From: Agrococcus sp. SGAir0287 | GTDB lineage: Bacteria; Actinomycetota; Actinomycetes; Actinomycetales; Microbacteriaceae | DNA length: 64,000 nt | Direction of reading: 5' to 3' | Assembly (NCBI RefSeq): GCF_005484985.1 | Contig: NZ_CP027942.1 | Span: 2,914,001 to 2,978,000 of the forward strand | Shown here: positions 45,739 to 54,751 of the stretch, piece after piece | Layout: the number at the start of each line of letters is the position of its first letter | Position numbering within the stretch: position 1 is the stretch's first letter | Made by a program: the position numbers and the translations under genes | The notes under the pieces: generated by a model | What the model was told of the DNA's origin: nothing | Seen by the model: the letters and a program-made list of their open reading frames with translations, nothing else | Database searches by the model: none

Positions 45739-47345
45739 GAGGCGGTGCCCTCCGCGCGCTCCTCCTCGTCGAGCGGCGGCTCGGGCAGCGGGCCGACCGA
45801 GCGGTCGCCCCGCACGTGCTTCAGCACGAGCTCCGCCGAGATGAGGCACATGGGCATGCCGATGCCGGGCACGGTCGACTGGCCGGCGGTGAGCAGCCCG
45901 TCGACGCCCTTGTACGCCGTCGAGCCGCGCAGGAAGGCCGACTGCCGCAGCGTGTGCGCCGGCCCGAGCGCGGTGCCGCGCCAGGCGTCGAACCACTCGA
46001 CGAAGTCCGCCGGGCCGATCGTGCGGCGCACGCGGATCCGGTCTGCGAGATCGGTCGCGCCCGTCCAGGATGCGATCTGCGCGATGGCGTCGTCGGCGAT
46101 GCGCTCGACGGCGGCGTCGCCGGCGCCGTCGATGCCGCCGTGGCCGATGGAGGCGTCCGCGGGCAGCGGCACGAGCACGAAGAGGTTCTCCGAGCCCTCC
46201 GGTGCCACGGTCGCGTCGGTGCGGCTCGGCGCGCACACGTAGATGTTCGCGTCGCCGCCCGGCCACGGCACGGTGCCGTCGAGCGCCTGGAAGCCCGTGC
46301 GCCAGTCCTTCGTGAACAGCAGCGAGTGGTGGGCGAGCTCGGGCAGGCGACCCTCGACGCCCAGCAGCACGAGCACGGCGCTCGGCCCGGGCGTCGCCCG
46401 CTCCCAGCGGCGCTCGCCATGGGCGTGGAAGCGCTCGGGCAGCAGTCGCGTCTCGAGCGCGTGCATGTCGGATGCGGCGACGACGACGTCCGCGTCGAGC
46501 GACTCCGTACCGGCCCCTCGGTCGACCTCGACGCCCACGGCACGGCCGTCGACGACGCGGATGCTCGTGACGCGCGCGTTCGTCTCGATCGTCGCGCCGT
46601 GCGCTCGCGCGAGCCGCGCGAACGCGTCGACGATCGTGCCGAACCCTCCGACGGGATAGCCGACGCCGTCGACGAGGTCGAAGTGGCTCATGAGGTGGTA
46701 CATGCTCGGTGCCGCATACGGATTCGTGCCGAGGAAGACGGCGGGGTAGCCGAGGATCTGCTGCAGCCGCTCGTCGTGCACCGTGCGCTCGATGCGGCGC
46801 GAGAGCGGCTCGAGCAGCAGGCGCGTCAGCGTCGCCGCCTCGCCGACGACGCCCGTGCCGCGCAGCGATGCGGGTGACTCGAACCGGTTGTAGAGCAGGC
46901 CGCCGACCGCGAGCTCGGCGACGCGCTCCGCCGAGTCGAGGTACGCGCCGAGCGCAGCGCCTGCGCCGGGCTCGATCGCCTCGAACGTCGCTTCGGCATC
47001 GGCGCGCTCCGAGCGCAGCTCGATCGGCGCGCCCCCTTCATGCCACACGCGGTATGCGGGGTCGAGTCGTACGACGTCGAGCTCGCGCTCCATCGTCGTG
47101 CCCAGCATGCGGAAGGCATGCTCGAACACGGAGCCCATGAGCAGCCACGACGGCCCCGTGTCGAAGGTGAACCCCTCGCTGCGCCACGTGCCCATGCGAC
47201 CGCCGACCGCGTCGCGCTGCTCGAGCAGCGTCACGTCATGGCCGTCGCGCGCGAGGAGGGCGGCGGAGTGCAGCCCCGCGATGCCGCCGCCGATGACGAC
47301 GGCGCGACGGCGCGCGTGCGCCCCCGTGCGACGTGCGCCGACCAT
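45735..47345 (-). CDS. crtI: Phytoene desaturase CrtI
   Basis: 536 residues. FAD-binding N terminus VVIGGGIAGLHSAALLARDG, family segment FTFDTGPSWLLM, and the C-terminal bacterial-type desaturase signature with GLLTAGQSTVPGIGMPMCLI. It converts phytoene to lycopene in four steps in the membrane. ATG shares a base with the crtB stop (TGATG). Confidence 0.95.
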   Translation of the reverse strand: MVGARRTGAHARRRAVVIGGGIAGLHSAALLARDGHDVTLLEQRDAVGGRMGTWRSEGFTFDTGPSWLLMGSVFEHAFRMLGTTMERELDVVRLDPAYRVWHEGGAPIELRSERADAEATFEAIEPGAGAALGAYLDSAERVAELAVGGLLYNRFESPASLRGTGVVGEAATLTRLLLEPLSRRIERTVHDERLQQILGYPAVFLGTNPYAAPSMYHLMSHFDLVDGVGYPVGGFGTIVDAFARLARAHGATIETNARVTSIRVVDGRAVGVEVDRGAGTESLDADVVVAASDMHALETRLLPERFHAHGERRWERATPGPSAVLVLLGVEGRLPELAHHSLLFTKDWRTGFQALDGTVPWPGGDANIYVCAPSRTDATVAPEGSENLFVLVPLPADASIGHGGIDGAGDAAVERIADDAIAQIASWTGATDLADRIRVRRTIGPADFVEWFDAWRGTALGPAHTLRQSAFLRGSTAYKGVDGLLTAGQSTVPGIGMPMCLISAELVLKHVRGDRSVGPLPEPPLDEEERAEGTAS

Positions 47346-48208
47346 CAGCGCACCGCCGCCGCGGCGAGGATGCGCAGCTTCTCGGGCCCCGGCACACGGA
47401 CGCGCTCTCGGCGCAGCCGATCGGCGGGCGTCGTGCGCAGGCGGCGCGACAGCGCGGCGAAGAGCCCGTGCGCGGCACCCACGGCGCGCCGCGCGTCGCG
47501 CGGGAGCAGCGGCAGGGTCGCCTCGGCGGTCGCCAGGTCGGCGTCGATGCGGTCGAGCACGGCGTGCTTCGCCTCCTCGGTCGGATGCGCGGGGTCGAGC
47601 TGCGGCAGGTAGCGGCGGCCGAGGCCGTCGGCATCCGCCGCGAGGTCGCGGACGAAGTTGACGCGCTGGAAGGCCGAGCCGAGGGCGCGCGCACCCTCGT
47701 CGAGCCGCTCGCGCACGTCGGCGGGCGGCGGAGCGTCCGCGAGGAACGCCGCGAGGCACATGAGCCCGACGACCTCGGCCGAGCCGTACACGTACGCGTC
47801 GAGCTCGGCCTCGTCGGTGAGGTCGACGGGGTCGAGGTCGCGGCGCATGGAGGCGAAGAAGGGGCGCGTGAGCTCGGGACCGAACGCGGCGACCGACGCG
47901 GCGTCCTGGAACGCGTGCACGAGCAGGTTCGTCGAGAAGCGACGCTCGAGCGAGGCCTCGACCTCGCGCTCGAGCGCATCGAGCATCGTGCGGCGCTCGT
48001 CGACCGGCACGCCCGCCGCCTCCGCCGGGCCGTCGACGACCTCGTCCGCGAGGCGCACGACGCCGTAGATCGCACCGATCTGCCAACGGACCTCGGGCGT
48101 CAGCAGCCGCGACGCGAGGCCGAAGGACGTCGAGTAGTCGCGGATGACGAGAGCGGCCGAGCGGCGCGCGGTGCGGGCGTAGAGCTCGAGCCCGGTCTCC
48201 TCGGCCAT
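47345..48208 (-). CDS. crtB: Phytoene synthase CrtB
   Basis: 287 residues, squalene/phytoene synthase family. Two Asp-rich substrate motifs, RLADEVVDG near residue 50 and FVRDLAADADGLGRRYLP near 165. Condenses two geranylgeranyl diphosphates to phytoene. ATG 48208, 19 bp after idi. No GGPP synthase gene accompanies it here. Confidence 0.95.
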   Translation of the reverse strand: MAEETGLELYARTARRSAALVIRDYSTSFGLASRLLTPEVRWQIGAIYGVVRLADEVVDGPAEAAGVPVDERRTMLDALEREVEASLERRFSTNLLVHAFQDAASVAAFGPELTRPFFASMRRDLDPVDLTDEAELDAYVYGSAEVVGLMCLAAFLADAPPPADVRERLDEGARALGSAFQRVNFVRDLAADADGLGRRYLPQLDPAHPTEEAKHAVLDRIDADLATAEATLPLLPRDARRAVGAAHGLFAALSRRLRTTPADRLRRERVRVPGPEKLRILAAAAVR

Positions 48209-48227
48209 CACCGCCTCCCGACGGCGG

Positions 48228-48770
48228 TCACGCGGGCTCCGCGGCGAGGTCCCGGCCGAGCTCCTCGAGCTGCCAGACGAGCCACGGGCTGAACGCGAAC
48301 GGCGCCCCGGCGACGGCGGCGCGGAGGGCGGCGGGCGCCACCCAGGCGACCTCCGCGACCTCGTCGGGGTCGGGCAGCGGCTCGGCGAGCGCGACGGCCT
48401 CGAACACGGGGCAGATCTCGTGCTCGACGATGCCGCCCGCATCGACGGCGCGGTAGCGGAAGTCGGGGAGGATCGACGCGAGCGGACCGAGCTCGAGCCC
48501 CAGCTCGTCGCGAGCGCGACGGCGCACCGCCTCCTCCATGTCCTCGCCGGGCGCGGGATGCCCGCAGAAGGCGTTCGTCCACACCCCCGGCCACGTGCGC
48601 TTCGTCAGCGCACGACGGGAGACGAGCACCTCGCCGGCCTCGTTGCGCACGTGGCACGAGAACGCGAGGTGGAGCGGGGTGTCCGTCGTGTGGACGGTGG
48701 CCTTCGGATGGCTGCCGATGGGCGTGCCGTCGTCGTCGACCAGCACCACGAGCTCGACCGGTTCCTCCAT
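48228..48770 (-). CDS. idi: Isopentenyl-diphosphate delta-isomerase, type 1
   Basis: 180 residues. NUDIX-fold type I isomerase with metal and catalytic residues in TNAFCGHPAPGEDMEEAVRR and GGIVEHEICPVFEA, and W at WPGVW. Interconverts IPP and DMAPP for isoprenoid synthesis. It lies 9 bp after the SDR/DUF2867 gene and 19 bp before crtB. Confidence 0.95.
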   Translation of the reverse strand: MEEPVELVVLVDDDGTPIGSHPKATVHTTDTPLHLAFSCHVRNEAGEVLVSRRALTKRTWPGVWTNAFCGHPAPGEDMEEAVRRRARDELGLELGPLASILPDFRYRAVDAGGIVEHEICPVFEAVALAEPLPDPDEVAEVAWVAPAALRAAVAGAPFAFSPWLVWQLEELGRDLAAEPA

Positions 48771-48779
48771 CCCGCCACG

Positions 48780-50384
48780 CTACCGCGGCTCGCCCGCGGC
48801 GCCCTCGTCGCGAACGCCGTGCGCGCCCGTGTCGCCGGGATCGGAGGACACGGTGGCGAGCTGCTCGGCCTCGGCCGTGATGCGCTCCGCCATGCCCTGG
48901 AAGATGAAGTGATGGAAGGGGATGAGGACGGCCCAGTAGAGCCGGCCCGAGAGCCCCTTCGGGAAGAAGACCGCGCGCTGCCGATACGTGCTGCCGTCGC
49001 CGCGCGGCTCGACCGACAGCTCGAGCCACGCGCGTCCGGGCACGCGCATCTCGGCGCGCAGCCGCAGCGACCGCCCGCGCTGCAGGTCCTCCACGCGCCA
49101 CCAGTCGACCTGCTCGCCGACGCGGATGCGCTTGCGGTCGCGGCGACCAGCGAGCCCGGCGCCGCCGACGAAGCGATCCATCCACCCGCGCGCCGCCCAC
49201 AGCAGCGGCATCGAGTACCAGCCGTTCTCGCCCCCGATGCCCTCGATCATCTGCCACACGGCCTCGGGCGGCGCCGACGAGTCGCGCTCGCGCTCGTCGG
49301 TGCGCACGATCGTGCCCGCCCACTCCGGATCCGACGGCAGCGGGTCCGACGGCGGCGCGTCGTCGCCGGATGCGTCGCGCCAGGAGGTCTCGACCTCCGC
49401 GTCACGCTCGCGCGTGAGGGCGAGCGCGACGGCGCGGCGGTAGGGCACGAGGCCCTCGGCGGGCGGCGGGATGACGTCGTCGATGCGATGGTCGTGCATG
49501 ACGCAGTCGTGCACGAGCGAGCCGATGAGCGGCACCGCGATCTGCCGCGGCACGGGCGTGACGATGTTCACCCAGTGCGAGGCGAGCCACGGCGTGAGCA
49601 CCGGCAACGACGCGATGGGCCGCTGGCGCAGGCCCGCCTCGACCGCGTAGCCGTTCATCATCTGGCCGTAGCGCAGCACGTCCGGGCCGCCGATGTCGTA
49701 GGCGCCGTGCACGTCGTCCGGCAGCGTCGCGGCCGCGATGAGGTAGTGCATGACGTCGCGCACCGCGATCGGCTGCACGAAGTTGCGCACCCACCTGGGC
49801 GCGGGCATGTAGGGCAGCACCTCCGTGAGGTGTCGGATCATCTCGAACGAGGCCGATCCGGATCCGATGACGATGCCCGCCTGCAGCACCAGCGTCGGCA
49901 CGCCGGAGGCGAGCAGGATCTCGCCGACCTTCACGCGCGAGCGCAGGTGCCGGGAGAGCTCACCCTTGGGATGCAGCCCGCCGAGGTAGACGATGCGGCG
50001 CACGCCGGCGTCCTTCGCGGCGCGGGCGACGTTGCGCGCCTCCTGCGCCTCCTCGGTCTCGAAGTCGCCGCCTGCGGACATGGAGTGCACGAGGTGGTAG
50101 ACGACCTCCATGCCCTCCATCGCGTCGCGCACGGCGTCGAGGTCCGCGAGGTCGCCCTCCACGACCTCGACGTCCTTCGCCCAGGGCACCTCCGCGAGCC
50201 GCTGCGGGCTGCGCGCGAGCACGCGCACCGTGTGCCCGCGATCGACGAGTCGCGGCGCGAGCCGCCCGCCGAGGTAGCCCGTCGCGCCGAGCACGAGGAT
50301 GCGTCGCGGGTCGTCGGTGCGCGTCACGGTCGGCTCCGCAGGCAGGTCGTCGGGATCGACGGGCGACGCGGCGTGCTTCGGCAT
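48780..50384 (-). CDS. SDR-family protein with C-terminal DUF2867 domain
   Basis: 534 residues: N-terminal extended NAD(P)-binding domain (GATGYLGGRLAPRL near residue 34, Tyr- and Lys-containing sequence later), then a C-terminal SRPBCC-like DUF2867 domain with WQMIEGIGGENGWYSMPLLW and QRAVFFPKGLSGRLYWAVLI. Fusions of this type are common in actinobacteria; the substrate is unknown. It leads the idi-crt unit with a 9-bp gap, hinting at a link to carotenoid or membrane metabolism. Confidence 0.9.
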   Translation of the reverse strand: MPKHAASPVDPDDLPAEPTVTRTDDPRRILVLGATGYLGGRLAPRLVDRGHTVRVLARSPQRLAEVPWAKDVEVVEGDLADLDAVRDAMEGMEVVYHLVHSMSAGGDFETEEAQEARNVARAAKDAGVRRIVYLGGLHPKGELSRHLRSRVKVGEILLASGVPTLVLQAGIVIGSGSASFEMIRHLTEVLPYMPAPRWVRNFVQPIAVRDVMHYLIAAATLPDDVHGAYDIGGPDVLRYGQMMNGYAVEAGLRQRPIASLPVLTPWLASHWVNIVTPVPRQIAVPLIGSLVHDCVMHDHRIDDVIPPPAEGLVPYRRAVALALTRERDAEVETSWRDASGDDAPPSDPLPSDPEWAGTIVRTDERERDSSAPPEAVWQMIEGIGGENGWYSMPLLWAARGWMDRFVGGAGLAGRRDRKRIRVGEQVDWWRVEDLQRGRSLRLRAEMRVPGRAWLELSVEPRGDGSTYRQRAVFFPKGLSGRLYWAVLIPFHHFIFQGMAERITAEAEQLATVSSDPGDTGAHGVRDEGAAGEPR

Positions 50385-50509
50385 GCCTCGACGCTACGGT
50401 CGACCGAGCGCGGCGCGCCGCACAGGCGGTGGGGCTGGACAAGCGCCGGATGCGGTGCAAGCGACGCCGCGACGGGCACGCGCTCGGGTCCGCGCGGCAA
50501 CGGAGCGAC

Positions 50510-51073
50510 TCAGTCGCAGGGCTCGGCGTCGAAGCGCGCGCTGCCGCCCGCCGCGTCGCTCGTCCAGGTGAAGGCCGCCACCTCGGCGTCGCCGTCGAGC
50601 ACCGTCCACCTGGTCTGGAGCACGACGACCGTGGCCTCGCCGCTCGGCTGCGGCAGCGTCTCCTCCGTCTCGCTCGACTCCCGGTCGACCTCGTACCCGG
50701 CGTCGGCTGCCGCCTCCGCGATCGCGGCGTCGGCGAGGTCCAGCGAGGCCGGCCGCGCGACGGCCTCGACGATCGACGCGCACGCGTCGGGTGCCTCGCC
50801 GGCGGACGTCGCCACGCTCGCTGCCGGCTCCACCTCCGCGGTCCGCCCGGCGAGGTCGCTCGCGAGCAGCGCTCCGCCGACGATCGTCGCGATGCCGCCG
50901 ACGACGAGGATGGCGGTGCGCAGGCGCCAGCCGAGCGGCGAGGGCTCCTGCGCGTCGGGGCGACGGTAGAGCGGGGCGACGAGCGCGCGCCAGATGGGGC
51001 GCAGCAGCAGCCCGGCCACGACGAGCAGCGCGCCGAGCACCATGAGGGCGATGGCGAACGCGAGCGGATCCAC
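50510..51073 (-). CDS. Membrane protein of unknown function
   Basis: 187 residues. Two hydrophobic helices (residues 4-24, about 50-70), then a periplasmic domain of about 110 residues rich in Ala, Glu and Thr, with two Cys (DACAS and EPCD) that may form a disulfide. GTG start at 51073. No family recognised. Upstream gap to 51307 holds no gene I can support. Confidence 0.65.
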   Translation of the reverse strand: MDPLAFAIALMVLGALLVVAGLLLRPIWRALVAPLYRRPDAQEPSPLGWRLRTAILVVGGIATIVGGALLASDLAGRTAEVEPAASVATSAGEAPDACASIVEAVARPASLDLADAAIAEAAADAGYEVDRESSETEETLPQPSGEATVVVLQTRWTVLDGDAEVAAFTWTSDAAGGSARFDAEPCD

Positions 51074-51307
51074 GCGCACACGATAGGACTCGTGCCTCGA
51101 CGTCGCCCTGACGTCGCCACAGCGCGCGGGTCGATGCCTCGGCACGCGAAGCATCTCGCACGATCGTCTCGATAGGATGAGGCCGCTGGATTCCTGGGAT
51201 CGCGGGCCACGTCGGTGCGCTGCAGGTGATTCGGCCGCCGAACCACACACTTCCTGGAGCACTGTGCAGCGCATCCCGTCGTCCGTCGCGCGCGCGGCGG
51301 TCGCGGC

Positions 51308-51865
51308 ATGAGCGACGACGCGATCGACGCCCTCGTCGCGGCGATCGGCGCCGCGCTAGATCGCCTGGCGGCGACGGTGCGCGACCTCGACGACCTCGAC
51401 GCCCCATCGCGCTCGTCGAACGCATCCCGCCGCGCGCTGCTGCGAGGACTCGCGACGCATCTCGCGCACGTGACGGCAGCCCTGCGCTCGTGCCACGCGC
51501 CCGAGGCAGCGCTGACCTGCACCCGGACGGACGAGGTGCTCGAGGGCCCTGCGCTCGCGGCGACGCTGGTCGAGCGGTCCAGGCAGCTGCGTGCGGCAGT
51601 GCGGCGCGCTCCCGCCCCTGCCGTCGCCGGCAGCGCGCTCCGCGACGAGCTCGACGCCGCCCTCGCGCGCATCGAGATCTGCCACGTCGGCCTCGACGCG
51701 GGCTACGACCTGCCCGACCTCCCCGAGCGTTCTCTCGACGCGTGCGCACGCGTGACCGACGCGGCAGCCCAGCTGCGCGACCTGCTGCCGCCGCGTCCGC
51801 GCATCCGCCCTACCGCTCGGCGCGGGCCGGGCATAGCCTCTCCCCCAGGCCGCCGTTCGTCGTGA
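51308..51865 (+). CDS. Hypothetical helical protein
   Basis: 185 residues, mainly helical and Ala/Arg-rich, with hydrophobic heptads and a Pro/Arg-rich C terminus. No family recognised. ATG at 51308. Codon use is like the neighbours. Confidence 0.55.
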   Translation: MSDDAIDALVAAIGAALDRLAATVRDLDDLDAPSRSSNASRRALLRGLATHLAHVTAALRSCHAPEAALTCTRTDEVLEGPALAATLVERSRQLRAAVRRAPAPAVAGSALRDELDAALARIEICHVGLDAGYDLPDLPERSLDACARVTDAAAQLRDLLPPRPRIRPTARRGPGIASPPGRRSS

Positions 51866-51892
51866 GCCGCGGCACCGACCGAAGGAGTCAGC

Positions 51893-52111
51893 ATGGGCGC
51901 GCTCGACGACCTCGCCAAGAAGGCGCAGGGCTTCGTGGAGGAGAACAAGGGGCAGATCGAGGAGGCCCTGCAGAGCGAGAAGGCCGAGGAGGTCAGCGAC
52001 ACCGTCCTCGACGCCGTCGCAGGCAAGATCGACGACGTCACGGGCGGCAAGCACTCGGACGCGATCCAGAATGCTCGCGAGCAGATCGACAAGCGCATCG
52101 GCAACGAGTAG
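51893..52111 (+). CDS. Antitoxin-like protein of the Rv0909/MT0933 family
   Basis: 72 residues: DDLAKKAQGFVEENKGQIEE, then an amphipathic helix with VLDAVAGKIDDVTGGKHSD and a final helix, like the small helical antitoxin-like family of M. tuberculosis Rv0909. GAAGGAG precedes the ATG. No toxin gene is next to it, so activity as an antitoxin is doubtful. Confidence 0.8.
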   Translation: MGALDDLAKKAQGFVEENKGQIEEALQSEKAEEVSDTVLDAVAGKIDDVTGGKHSDAIQNAREQIDKRIGNE

Positions 52112-52125
52112 CGCAGGACGGATGG

Positions 52126-52154
52126 AGGGGCGCGGCCACGTGGGCCGCGCCCCT
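52126..52154. terminator. Hairpin terminator
   Basis: 12-bp perfect stem AGGGGCGCGGCC/GGCCGCGCCCCT (52126-52137 with 52143-52154) and a 5-nt loop, just after the antitoxin-like gene. Confidence 0.85.
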
Positions 52155-52240
52155 TCGTCCGTGCTCGCCGCAAACGGCCGCGACTCGAGGTTCGAGCGTG
52201 GCGCGGCCGATCGGCCCCGTGGTGCGCCTAGGGTCCGCTC

Positions 52241-52555
52241 ATGAGCACGCTCGGCGACGATCCCGATCGAGACCCGGCGCGCGTGCGCTTCCCACCCGCG
52301 GGGATCGTCCTGCTGGTCGTGACGATCGCGCTCGTCATCCTCGGCACGTGGCTCGCGGTCCAGGGGATCGATTCGTACGCGTCCCAGGAGCCCGAACGAC
52401 GCATCGCGCAGGGCGAGCTGGGCCTGGCGCTCCTCGCCGCCGGCGCAGCGACGCTCCTGGCGACCTTGGTCGTCGGCGCGATGCGCTCCATCGCGCAGCA
52501 GCAGCTGGATGTCCTGCTCGCGCGCGTCGTCGGATCGGGCGAATCGGCCGACTGA
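52241..52555 (+). CDS. Two-helix membrane protein
   Basis: 104 residues with hydrophobic segments near residues 20-42 (GIVLLVVTIALVILGTWLAV) and 60-80, hydrophilic ends. No family recognised. Its 3' end lies 54 bp before an SOS-type box. Confidence 0.65.
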   Translation: MSTLGDDPDRDPARVRFPPAGIVLLVVTIALVILGTWLAVQGIDSYASQEPERRIAQGELGLALLAAGAATLLATLVVGAMRSIAQQQLDVLLARVVGSGESAD

Positions 52556-52608
52556 GTCGGATGCGACGGTCCTGGCGCCTCCGGCCACGATTCGCCTTCC
52601 ACAGGTCG

Positions 52609-52638
52609 CATGGATTCGAACATACGTTCGAATCCATG
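52609..52638. promoter_or_regulatory. SOS (LexA) box upstream of the DUF222/HNH gene
   Basis: A 30-bp palindrome with 14 of 15 pairs matched. Its centre reads TCGAAC-ATAC-GTTCGA (52616-52631), which matches the mycobacterial/actinobacterial LexA consensus TCGAAC-N4-GTTCGA exactly. It lies 29 bp before the start at 52668 and just upstream of a TATGCT element. This predicts DNA-damage induction of the downstream gene. Confidence 0.85.
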
Positions 52639-52667
52639 GTATGCTTCGTATGGCGAAGGGGCAGCGG

Positions 52668-54125
52668 ATGCGCGACGAGGCGACGGTCGAGACGGCGGTC
52701 GTCGACGCGCTCCTCGCCGGTCGCGAGTCCTGGTCCGGGCTGCTCGATGCCGAGCTGCTGACCGTCGTCGACGAGCTCGCGGCGCGCCGCCGGGCGATCG
52801 ACGCGGCCCTCGCCCGCGCGACGGCCGAGATGGCGCGACGCTCGGACGACCTGCCGCCCGCCGACGCCCTCGTGCGGCGCGCCGGCCACCGATCGGCCGC
52901 CGAGATGCTGCAGCAGCGCGTCGGGCTCCGCTCGCGGGAGGCGCGCGTGCTGTGCGCGGTCGCCGACGCCACGCGGTCGACCGTCTCGCTCTCGGGCGCG
53001 ACGATCGCGGTGCCGTTCCCGCACGTCGCCGCAGCGCTCTCGGCGGGCTGGATCTCGCTCTCGCAGGCGCACGCGATCGTCGAGCCGCTGCAGCGCTGCG
53101 GCGCACGCGTCGCTCCGGCCGACGTCGAGATCGCCGAGCGCGACCTCGTCGCCCGCGCGATCGGCGCTGCGGAGGGGGACGCCTCGCCGCAGGTGCCCGA
53201 GGCGCTCTCGGTGCTCGCGCGCCGGTGGCTCGACCACCTCGACCCCGACGGCGAGGAGCCGCGCTACGACGAGCAGCTCGCCGGTCGGTTCCTGCGCCTG
53301 CGTCGGATGGCCGACGGCTCGGTGCGCGGCGAGCTGCGCTGCACCCCCGAGGTCGGCGACGCCATCCAGACCGTGCTCGACGCCGAGGTACGGCCTCGAC
53401 GCGTGACCTTCGCGGCGTGCGACGGCGACGCGGAGGCGGAGGAGGAGCGCGACGATCGGACGCTCGACCAGCGACGCATGGACGCGCTCGCCGCGATCGT
53501 CGCGCACCACGGCGCGTCGGCCTCCCCGCGCGTCTGCGGCGAGGCCGCGACGCTCACGATCGTCACGACGGCCGATGCCCTCCACGGCGAGCCCGCGAGT
53601 CCCGACGACCGGCCCTGGCTGCGACGATCGGGCGACATCGTGCCGGTCGCGGTCGCCGCGGCCCTGCTGTGCGACGCCTTCGTGCAGCCCGTGCTGCAGG
53701 GCGACGACGGCGAGGTGCTGCGCCTCGGGCGCCGCAGGCGGCTCTTCTCGACGAGCCAGCGACGCGCGATCGTCGCCCGCGATCGCCACTGCCGGGCGCC
53801 GGGCTGCTCGGCACCCGCCGGCTGGTGCGAGACGCACCACGTCGTGCGCTGGGCGGACGGCGGCGTCACCGACGTCGCGAACGGCATCCTGCTCTGCCGC
53901 TTCCACCACACCGAGGTGCATCGCGGCGCGCTCGAGATCCGACCCGTCGAGGACCGACCCAAGGATGGCGCGATCCCGGAGGAGGACGCGATGGCCGACG
54001 CCGGCCATCGACCTCCCCGGCCCCGATCTCGAGCCGAGCGGCTCCCTGCGCTCGCGCGATGGCGCGTCACGAGCCGGCATCGCCGCAGACCACGCACGCG
54101 TACGCCGATCCCGATGCGGACATGA
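52668..54125 (+). CDS. DUF222 / HNH endonuclease-domain protein (13E12-like family)
   Basis: 485 residues: long N-terminal DUF222 helical domain (to about 360), then an HNH nuclease domain with CRAPGCSAPAGWCETHHVVR and GILLCRFHHTEVH (residues about 375-420), whose Cys pairs bind zinc and His residues are catalytic. The tail is basic and Arg-rich. This family is often multi-copy in actinobacteria, and some copies are LexA-regulated. ATG 52668 follows AAGGGG. An SOS box lies just upstream. Overlaps the next gene. Confidence 0.92.
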   Translation: MRDEATVETAVVDALLAGRESWSGLLDAELLTVVDELAARRRAIDAALARATAEMARRSDDLPPADALVRRAGHRSAAEMLQQRVGLRSREARVLCAVADATRSTVSLSGATIAVPFPHVAAALSAGWISLSQAHAIVEPLQRCGARVAPADVEIAERDLVARAIGAAEGDASPQVPEALSVLARRWLDHLDPDGEEPRYDEQLAGRFLRLRRMADGSVRGELRCTPEVGDAIQTVLDAEVRPRRVTFAACDGDAEAEEERDDRTLDQRRMDALAAIVAHHGASASPRVCGEAATLTIVTTADALHGEPASPDDRPWLRRSGDIVPVAVAAALLCDAFVQPVLQGDDGEVLRLGRRRRLFSTSQRRAIVARDRHCRAPGCSAPAGWCETHHVVRWADGGVTDVANGILLCRFHHTEVHRGALEIRPVEDRPKDGAIPEEDAMADAGHRPPRPRSRAERLPALARWRVTSRHRRRPRTRTPIPMRT

Positions 54126-54751
54126 GCGACGCCCCGTCGCGTCCCCGTGACCTCAAGCGCGAGCTCGACGCGTACCGGGCCCGCGAGGGCGAGCTGCGCA
54201 TCCTCGACGTGCCGCCACTCACGGCCCTGTCGATCGACGGGCACGGCGACCCGAACGCGACCGAGCGCTTCGGGCTCGCCGTCGGTGCGCTGTTCCCGCT
54301 CGCGTACGCGCTGAAGCAGGCGGCGCGGCGCGAGGGCCGCGACTTCGTCGTGATGCCGCTCGAGGGGCTCTGGTGGGCCGACGACATGGCGGCGTTCACG
54401 CACGAGCGCGACAAGGCTCGCTGGCACTGGACGTTGCTGATCGTGGTGCCCGAGCACGTCGACCGTGACGCGCTCGACCAGGCGCGCGCGAAGGTCGAGC
54501 GCAGGCGCGCGGCGCCCACCCTCGGCGACGTGCGCCTCGAGCGTCTCATCGAGGGCCGCTGCATGCAGACGCTCCACGTCGGCGCGTTCGACGACGAGGC
54601 AGCGGTGCTCGCGCACATGCACGACGACGCGATCCCAGCCTCCGGGCACCGCATGACGGGCCGGCACCACGAGATCTACCTGTCCGACGCGCGGCGCACG
54701 CCACCCGAGCGTCGGCGCACCATCCTCCGGCAGCCGATCGCGCCGATCTGA
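54122..54751 (+). CDS. GyrI-like small-molecule-binding domain protein
   Basis: 209 residues. Begins RDLKRELDAYRAREGELRIL, a GyrI-like (SOUL/AraC effector) fold, with FGLAVGALFPLAYALKQAAR, MPLEGLWWAD and TLHVGAFDDEAAVLAHMHDD typical of this family. Ligand unknown. Start overlaps the HNH gene stop (ATGA), so it may share its SOS control. Confidence 0.9.
   Translation: MSDAPSRPRDLKRELDAYRAREGELRILDVPPLTALSIDGHGDPNATERFGLAVGALFPLAYALKQAARREGRDFVVMPLEGLWWADDMAAFTHERDKARWHWTLLIVVPEHVDRDALDQARAKVERRRAAPTLGDVRLERLIEGRCMQTLHVGAFDDEAAVLAHMHDDAIPASGHRMTGRHHEIYLSDARRTPPERRRTILRQPIAPI

Noticed and set aside
51308..51865. DinB or other metal-dependent family for the hypothetical protein
   Set aside because: No His triad or recognised motif.
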